Assembly: GCA_964383915.1 (NCBI GenBank)
Contig: CAYLJE010000033.1
Span: 1 to 20,312 of the forward strand
DNA length: 20,312 bases
Source: DRPN01 sp964383915
Lineage (GTDB): Bacteria > Bacteroidota > Bacteroidia > Bacteroidales > VadinHA17
Direction: 5' to 3'
Shown: positions 15,791 to 20,312 of the stretch, piece by piece
Layout of the letters: each line of letters begins with the position of its first letter
Numbering within the stretch: position 1 is the stretch's first letter
Position numbers and translations under genes: made by a program
The notes under the pieces: generated by a model
The model's input: only the letters and a program-made list of their open reading frames with translations
What the model was told of the DNA's origin: nothing
Database searches by the model: none

Positions 15791-16777
15791 TCAGGCTTCA
15801 GGAAACAGGGAGTTGACAAATTCCTGCCGGTTAAAAGGCTTTAAATCTTCCATTCCTTCTCCGATACCGATATATTTTACCGGAACATGGAACTGTCCGG
15901 ACACCCCGATTACAACACCTCCTTTGGCGGTCCCGTCCAGTTTGGTCACGGCAATGGCATTTACCTGGGTTACTTCGATAAACTGCCGGGCCTGTTCAAA
16001 AGCATTCTGGCCGGTAGATCCGTCCAGAACCAACAGGATTTCGTGAGGAGCTTCCGGGATTACCTTTTGCATGACCCTTTTAATCTTTCCCAGTTCATTC
16101 ATCAGATTGATTTTATTATGCAGGCGTCCGGCTGTATCTATAATCACCACATCATGGTTCTTTGCCCGGGCTGATTGCAGGGTGTCAAATACAACAGAAG
16201 CCGGATCTGATCCCATTTGTTGTCTGACGAGGGGAACAGCTACCCTGTCTGCCCAGATCTGTAACTGGTCGATGGCAGCCGCACGAAATGTGTCGGCAGC
16301 TCCGAGTACAACCTCGTATCCTTTCTTTTTATACTGATAGGCCAGTTTGGCAATGGTAGTTGTTTTGCCAACGCCATTTACTCCTACGACCATAATAACA
16401 TAAGGCCGTGGAAGATTCTCCAGATTATAATCAAGACCTTCTGCCGTGGGCTGTTCTTCCAGTAAAGCGGCAATCTCTTCACGTAGTATGCGATTCAGCT
16501 CTCCTGTCCCCAGATATTTGTCGCGTTTCACCCGTTCTTGTATCCGGTGGATGATCTGTAATGTTGTATCTACCCCTACATCAGAAGTGATCAGTATCTC
16601 TTCCAGATCATCCAATATCTGGTCATCTACGCGTGTTTTCCCCGCCACAATACGGGATAGTTTTTTTAAAACACTCTCTTTTGTTTTTTCCAGACCCTGA
16701 TCAAGGCTTTTGGGTTGTATGCCGGAGGATGAAATCATATCTTTTTTTTCTTTCTTATTTCCAGAGAATAAACCCAT
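15791..16777 (-). CDS. ftsY: Signal recognition particle receptor FtsY
   Basis: This is the SRP receptor GTPase, which docks SRP-ribosome complexes at the inner membrane for cotranslational insertion. From M at 16777 (MGLFSGNKKEKKD) it has 328 residues; the ATG three codons upstream is less typical. The acidic A domain of E. coli FtsY is missing and replaced by a short basic N-terminus, as in many bacteria. The N domain is a four-helix bundle (about 25-110). The G domain shows G1 GVNGVGKT (132-139), DTFRAAAIDQL, the DTAGR motif, TKLDGTAKGG, and the C-terminal G-I-G-E-x-x-x-D-L-x-P-F. It lies after DUF4295 beyond a terminator and just before rimO. Confidence 0.97.
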   Translation of the reverse strand: MGLFSGNKKEKKDMISSSGIQPKSLDQGLEKTKESVLKKLSRIVAGKTRVDDQILDDLEEILITSDVGVDTTLQIIHRIQERVKRDKYLGTGELNRILREEIAALLEEQPTAEGLDYNLENLPRPYVIMVVGVNGVGKTTTIAKLAYQYKKKGYEVVLGAADTFRAAAIDQLQIWADRVAVPLVRQQMGSDPASVVFDTLQSARAKNHDVVIIDTAGRLHNKINLMNELGKIKRVMQKVIPEAPHEILLVLDGSTGQNAFEQARQFIEVTQVNAIAVTKLDGTAKGGVVIGVSGQFHVPVKYIGIGEGMEDLKPFNRQEFVNSLFPEA

Positions 16778-16833
16778 TATCAGCAAGGTATTTAATGAAA
16801 TTATGTACTCACAAACAGTTTACGAAGATAACA

Positions 16834-16864
16834 CAAAAAAAGCTTCCTCTTTCGAAGGAAGCTT
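16834..16864 (-). terminator. Strong rho-independent terminator after the DUF4295 gene
   Basis: Read on the minus strand, AAGCTTCCT (16864-16856) pairs perfectly with AGGAAGCTT (16848-16840) around a 7-nt loop, followed by a run of T ending TTTTTTG (16840-16834). It lies 22 nt past the DUF4295 stop and separates the ribosomal-protein cluster from ftsY. Confidence 0.85.
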
Positions 16865-16885
16865 TTCCTTAGCGTTTTTTATGAC

Positions 16886-17041
16886 CTATTTCTTATTGAA
16901 ATAATCCTTTACATGTTCTTTATTGATGATTTCTTCGTGAAAGGTATAGGCTCCTGTTTTGGGGGATTTGATAAACCTGATTGCCTTGGTATAGGAGTTC
17001 CCTTCTCCTCTCTTTAAGGTTGCAACTACTTTCTTAGCCAT
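16886..17041 (-). CDS. DUF4295 family small basic protein
   Basis: This 51-residue protein begins MAKKVVATLKRGEGNSYTK, continues AIRFIKSPKTGAYTFHEEII and ends KDYFNKK. It matches the DUF4295 family of small basic proteins that, in Bacteroidota, lies between rpmG and ftsY. The position next to two ribosomal proteins, the small size and the charge suggest a ribosome-associated role in this phylum, but that is inference. It starts 7 nt after rpmG ends and is followed by a strong terminator. Confidence 0.93.
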   Translation of the reverse strand: MAKKVVATLKRGEGNSYTKAIRFIKSPKTGAYTFHEEIINKEHVKDYFNKK

Positions 17042-17048
17042 GATTAAA

Positions 17049-17231
17049 TTATTTTATTTCCCTGTGAAGGGTTACACGTCTCAAAATTGGATTATATTTT
17101 TTCAGTTCAAGCCTTTCGGGAGAGTTTTTCCGGTTTTTTGTTGTGATATAACGTGAGGTTCCGGGCATTCCACTCTTTTTGTGTTCCGTACATTCTAAAA
17201 TAACCTGTATTCTGTTTCCTTTTCTTGCCAT
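17049..17231 (-). CDS. rpmG: 50S ribosomal protein bL33
   Basis: This 60-residue basic protein of the large ribosomal subunit has the family signature QVILECTEHKKSGMPGTSRY followed by TTKNRKNSPERLELKKYNP. It has only one cysteine, so it is the zinc-free (C-minus) form without CxxC pairs. It is 12 nt after rpmB and 7 nt before DUF4295, clearly one transcript. Confidence 0.97.
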   Translation of the reverse strand: MARKGNRIQVILECTEHKKSGMPGTSRYITTKNRKNSPERLELKKYNPILRRVTLHREIK

Positions 17232-17243
17232 GATTTTTTCTGT

Positions 17244-17486
17244 TTAGTACGTTACAATATAGCCTTTGGCTTTGGCTTCACGTAATGCTGCTCCCAGTCC
17301 TTTTTTATTGATGGTGCGCAATCCGGCAGCAGATACTTTCAAAGTAATCCACCGGTTTTCTTCTTCAAAATAAAACTTTTTCATAAAAAGATTTGGGTAG
17401 AATTTTCTTCTGGTTCTGCGCTTGGAGTGGGAAACATTATTTCCGGATACCACTTTCTTTCCTGTTATTTGACAAACTCTTGACAT
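17244..17486 (-). CDS. rpmB: 50S ribosomal protein bL28
   Basis: This 80-residue large-subunit ribosomal protein starts MSRVCQITGKKVVSGNNVSH and has the basic segment SKRRTRRKFYPNL. The C-terminal ISAAGLRTI-like stretch reads VSAAGLRTINKKG. Length and motifs are typical of Bacteroidota bL28. It is the first of the rpmB-rpmG-DUF4295 set, 88 nt after cinA. Confidence 0.97.
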   Translation of the reverse strand: MSRVCQITGKKVVSGNNVSHSKRRTRRKFYPNLFMKKFYFEEENRWITLKVSAAGLRTINKKGLGAALREAKAKGYIVTY

Positions 17487-17526
17487 ATTTCTACATGTTG
17501 AATAGGGTAGCTTTTTAAAAGTGAGC

Positions 17527-17559
17527 GCAAAATACGGTAATTTTCTTCAGAAAATCAAA
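17527..17559 (-). promoter_or_regulatory. Possible rpmB promoter
   Basis: On the minus strand TTTG (17559-17556), a 21-nt spacer and TATTTTGC (17534-17527) resemble the -33/-7 pattern, with an imperfect -7. Transcription would start near 17520, about 34 nt before the rpmB ATG. Confidence 0.35.
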
Positions 17560-17574
17560 TATTAAAACAATATT

Positions 17575-18825
17575 TTATTGAAAAGTTCCATTCTGTAAGA
17601 TTTTTCTTAGCATATTCAGCGAAGTATAAGAGGCTCTGGTAATATTATCGAGGCGTGTAAAGCCAAAATGGTACTTTTCCGAAATAATATTTACGGGGGT
17701 TCCAATGGCTATCCAAACAGTTCCTACCGGCTTATCAGGGGTGCCTCCCGCAGGACCTGCAATTCCTGAAATAGCAATGGCATAGTCGGCATGTAATTTT
17801 TCCCGGACTCCTGAAACCATTTGTTCCACCACTATTTTACTTACGGCTCCCTCCTTTGTTATATCAGCTTCTGAAACGCCAAGGGTGTTGATCTTTACAT
17901 CATTGGAATAAGAGACTACTGAACCCAAAAAATAATCGGAAGCTCCCGGGACAGAAGTAATCAAATGAGCCACCATCCCCCCGGTGCAACTTTCTGCGGT
18001 AGTCAGTGTTTTACCATTCTTTTTCAGTAGATTACCCACGATCTGTTCCAGCGTGTCCTCATCTTTTCCGTACACGTAGTCCCCTACCCTGTCCAGCATT
18101 TCTTTTTCCAGCCGGTCCAGCAGGGAAGACAATGCTGTCTTATCTGTACCATGGGCGCTTAGTCGTAATCTGACCCGGCCTAATGCTGGCAAATAAGCCA
18201 GTTTTACATTGGATGGCAGATGTGATTCAAAATCTTTCAACAAACGGGCCAGATTGGCTTCAAATGTTCCATAAGTAAGTATAGTCCTGTGTAATATGGG
18301 GGGTAATTTATATTTTATCTTTAAGCTTGGGATCACATATTTTTTCATGATACCTTTCATTTCTTTTGGCACGCCGGGCATTGAAACCAGTATTTTCCCG
18401 TCTTTTTCGAACCACATGCCGGGAGCTGTTCCCCACTCATTAATTAATGCTTTGCATTTATCCGGGATATAAGCCTGACCACTGATCATTTCATTCAGTT
18501 GAATATTTCTCTTCCGAAGCCGTTGTTTTACGGATGCCAGTACTTTCTCACTCAAAACCGGTTTGGAATTGAAATATTCTGCCAGTGTTTTTTTTGTGAT
18601 ATCATCACTCGTCGGTCCCAGTCCCCCTGTAACCAGTATAATATTATGCCGCTGCAGGGCCTCATTCACTGTTTTGAGGATGTGTTCCCTGTTATCGGAA
18701 ATGGTAGTAATTTGATAAATAGCAATACCGATTTTATTTAACTCTTTGGCTATCCATGCTGAGTTGGTATCTGTAATCTGTCCAATCAGGATTTCATCAC
18801 CAATGGTAATAATTTCTGCTTCCAT
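17575..18825 (-). CDS. cinA: CinA-like protein, nicotinamide-nucleotide amidase type
   Basis: This 416-residue two-domain protein is of the CinA family. The N-terminal COG1058/MoCF-like domain starts MEAEIITIGDEILIGQITDT and contains VTGGLGPTSDDITKKTL; in characterised members it has ADP-ribose pyrophosphatase-type activity. The C-terminal PncC-type domain (from about residue 255) has TTAESCTGGMVAHLI, GSVVSYSNDVK and AISGIAGPAGGTPDKPVGTV, and deamidates nicotinamide mononucleotide in NAD recycling. Full length with no lesions. Despite the competence/damage-inducible name, the metabolic role is the better supported one. It lies directly before rpmB, an arrangement I recall as conserved in Bacteroidales, and has a good -7 box of its own. 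Confidence 0.94.
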   Translation of the reverse strand: MEAEIITIGDEILIGQITDTNSAWIAKELNKIGIAIYQITTISDNREHILKTVNEALQRHNIILVTGGLGPTSDDITKKTLAEYFNSKPVLSEKVLASVKQRLRKRNIQLNEMISGQAYIPDKCKALINEWGTAPGMWFEKDGKILVSMPGVPKEMKGIMKKYVIPSLKIKYKLPPILHRTILTYGTFEANLARLLKDFESHLPSNVKLAYLPALGRVRLRLSAHGTDKTALSSLLDRLEKEMLDRVGDYVYGKDEDTLEQIVGNLLKKNGKTLTTAESCTGGMVAHLITSVPGASDYFLGSVVSYSNDVKINTLGVSEADITKEGAVSKIVVEQMVSGVREKLHADYAIAISGIAGPAGGTPDKPVGTVWIAIGTPVNIISEKYHFGFTRLDNITRASYTSLNMLRKILQNGTFQ

Positions 18826-18850
18826 CTTCTCTGATTTTAGATAAGAATTA

Positions 18851-18858
18851 CAAAGGTA
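18851..18858 (-). promoter_or_regulatory. Probable cinA promoter -7 box
   Basis: TACCTTTG on the minus strand (18858-18851) fits TAnnTTTG exactly and lies 25 nt before the cinA start codon. I do not see a clear TTTG element at the expected upstream distance. Confidence 0.45.
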
Positions 18859-18884
18859 ATGAATTGCCCTGGTTCGATTTTATT

Positions 18885-18896
18885 TATCCCGGGATA
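18885..18896. repeat. 12-bp perfect palindrome TATCCCGGGATA
   Basis: This perfect dyad lies in the intergenic region between the esterase stop and the cinA promoter. It is placed where an operator could act on cinA or a cruciform could form. It is not a typical terminator because it has no loop. Confidence 0.35.
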
Positions 18897-18930
18897 TTTT
18901 CTTCCTGAATTTTTTATCTATGATTCCGGA

Positions 18931-20220
18931 TTATTTTTGGGGCTGGAAATACCTGTCAGCAAATATCAGAAACTGTTGCCAGTCATATAAGGTCACATCG
19001 TGTTTTCCCGGGCGTATATGAAAACCTATGGTTCCCAAAACAGGATGACCGACCTTCATCACGGCATTCTCCGGCAAGCCGGTCTTCCCCAGCAGATGAT
19101 ATACCTGAGATGCATATCTGGCAGCGAGGAACATTCCTTTCGGGTCTGCCCATCGATCTTCCACGGCTGCAGTGATATAAACAGGCCGGGGAGCTATCAG
19201 GGCAATCAGTTCATGCTGGTCAACAGGCAAGGAATCTTCGTTGTTATTGTACTTCTTAAAATTTGCACAAAACCAATGCGGGAAAACTGTATTGATTCTC
19301 TCAACGGTTTCTCCGTAACGTCTGCGTGAAAGGGCTGCTCCCCCACAACCCGACATGTTTGAGATGGCCAGGGCAAAACGCTGATCTTCGGCTGCTGCCC
19401 ATAAAGCTGTTTTTCCCAGGCGGGAATGTCCCATCACGGCAATCTGTTGGGCATCGATATCAGGATCTGTTTCCAGATAATCCATGGCACGGCTCAGTCC
19501 CCAGGCCCAGGCAGCAATAGAACCCCATTCATCCGGCGCCGGTTTGTGTTGTCCCTTTTTATAAAACAGGGGTTGTACGCCATTTTGAAAGCCATCATCA
19601 AAATCAGGATCAAGATCACCATAATAAGCTGTTACCAATGCATAACCCTGCTTCAGGATCATTTCCACAGGCCAGCGATAGGCACGCATTCCCCGTGATG
19701 CTTCCGTAGCCCTGTGGTCTGTAATCCCATAGGCTTTATTGTTCATCACCCATGCATGTGTAATAAAGATGCCTGTATCCTTTTGAATCGTCTGATTCCC
19801 GTAAAAATTCAAACCCAGGAAAGCAGGAGCAGGTTTTTTCCTGGCATTTGGTATATATAACAACAGATTCATTTTGGGGCCGTTATCGTTACCTGTGAAG
19901 AGTATGGAGACTTGTTTACATGTAGCCAGACCGTTTAACGCCTGTCTGTCGATAGAAAGAGTCCGGAAAGTCATATGTTGTAATTTTCCCGGTACTTTAC
20001 CATAAACATTTTCTTCAAAAAGTCTTACTATCTCCGGACGGCGTTCATTCCACCATTCTTCAGGTGTGGTAACCCGTTTACCATTTTCCATGACCAACGG
20101 ATCAGGCAAGGTATATTGCGGCACTTTGGATTCATCATAGTTCACTTGCTGAGCAGATATCGTAATACCTGTAAAAAAGAAAGAAAAAAAGAATACTATA
20201 AAAATGAAGTCCTTTCTCAT
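18931..20220 (-). CDS. Secreted glucuronoyl esterase-like protein (CE15 family)
   Basis: With the start at 20220 this is a 429-residue exported alpha/beta hydrolase with signal peptide MRKDFIFIVFFFSFFFTGIT followed by ISAQQ. CE15 enzymes cleave the ester between lignin alcohols and 4-O-methyl-glucuronic acid on xylan. The nucleophile is Ser266 in GHSRLGK, the CE15-type G-x-S-R-x-G-K, followed by SGCGGAALSRRRYGE, also typical. His407 in PGKHDVT is the likely catalytic His. E354/D355 in AAVEDRWADP sits where bacterial CE15 enzymes carry their acid. An in-frame ATG at 20259 would add 13 residues ahead of the signal peptide and cross the promoter box. No other carbohydrate-active gene is visible, but one may lie to the right. 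Confidence 0.88.
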   Translation of the reverse strand: MRKDFIFIVFFFSFFFTGITISAQQVNYDESKVPQYTLPDPLVMENGKRVTTPEEWWNERRPEIVRLFEENVYGKVPGKLQHMTFRTLSIDRQALNGLATCKQVSILFTGNDNGPKMNLLLYIPNARKKPAPAFLGLNFYGNQTIQKDTGIFITHAWVMNNKAYGITDHRATEASRGMRAYRWPVEMILKQGYALVTAYYGDLDPDFDDGFQNGVQPLFYKKGQHKPAPDEWGSIAAWAWGLSRAMDYLETDPDIDAQQIAVMGHSRLGKTALWAAAEDQRFALAISNMSGCGGAALSRRRYGETVERINTVFPHWFCANFKKYNNNEDSLPVDQHELIALIAPRPVYITAAVEDRWADPKGMFLAARYASQVYHLLGKTGLPENAVMKVGHPVLGTIGFHIRPGKHDVTLYDWQQFLIFADRYFQPQK

Positions 20221-20242
20221 GATAATACTTATTTTATTGCAA

Positions 20243-20272
20243 CCAAAATATTCTGCCATTCAGCAGGCCAAA
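20243..20272 (-). promoter_or_regulatory. Possible promoter of the CE15 esterase gene
   Basis: On the minus strand TTTG (20272-20269), an 18-nt spacer and TATTTTGG (20250-20243) approximate the Bacteroidota pattern; the -7 is one base off. Transcription would begin about 16 nt before ATG 20220, supporting the shorter start. Confidence 0.4.
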
Positions 20273-20296
20273 GTGATAAACATTTATAAAACATTA

Positions 20297-20304
20297 TACC
20301 TTTG
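20297..20304 (+). promoter_or_regulatory. Possible promoter of a divergent gene beyond the window
   Basis: TACCTTTG fits the -7 consensus exactly on the plus strand and points out of the window, away from the esterase gene. No good -33 element is seen, so this is tentative. Confidence 0.3.
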
Positions 20305-20312
20305 CTGTAAAA

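Noticed and set aside
1..20312. tRNA or rRNA genes
   Set aside because: No cloverleaf, T-loop GGTTCRA context or rRNA-like conserved segment was found on either strand by eye.

Overview
The window looks like chromosome of a Bacteroidota member, most likely order Bacteroidales. I base this on four things: a bL28-bL33-DUF4295-FtsY-RimO gene order with CinA upstream; the gyrA/clpC divergent pair with a TPR lipid-free exported protein after gyrA; secreted proteins whose signal peptides end in S-x-A-Q or Y-S-Q; and promoters of the Bacteroidota type (TTTG, about 19-21 nt, TAnnTTTG). It is a draft assembly. Two runs of exactly 100 N are each flanked by the same 55 bp on both sides, so both gaps are probably scaffolding artefacts with little or nothing missing.

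Left part (1-7720), accessory in character. It opens with small CCCGG-AGGG hairpins and a short RhuM-like remnant. Then comes the end of a type I restriction locus: hsdR and a translationally coupled YgjP-type metallopeptidase, with hsdM and hsdS absent and presumably to the left. An AT-rich stretch follows with an unrecognised helical protein, a Crp/Fnr regulator that appears to have lost its middle, and a CoA-disulfide-reductase/NADH-oxidase-like flavoprotein. After gap 1 there is an exported RbsD/FucU-like protein, a helix-hairpin-helix fragment, and a large branched inverted repeat (about 7531-7655) in a stretch without an intact gene.

Right part (7729-20220), mostly core housekeeping. 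On the minus strand are a TPR protein with its own near-perfect promoter and gyrA. The plus strand carries clpC, divergent from gyrA. ClpC and rimO are convergent and, once gap 2 is collapsed, their stop codons are 1 nt apart. The minus-strand cluster cinA-rpmB-rpmG-DUF4295 ends at a strong terminator and is followed by ftsY-rimO. Last is a secreted CE15-type glucuronoyl esterase, pointing to plant cell-wall (glucuronoxylan) degradation.

Functional picture: restriction defence and redox genes sit beside an information-processing and protein-quality-control block (gyrase, ClpC unfoldase, SRP receptor, S12 modification, ribosomal proteins). I did not find a convincing new multi-gene system. The best leads are the internally deleted Crp gene, the branched foldback element, and the small unrecognised helical protein beside the flavoprotein.
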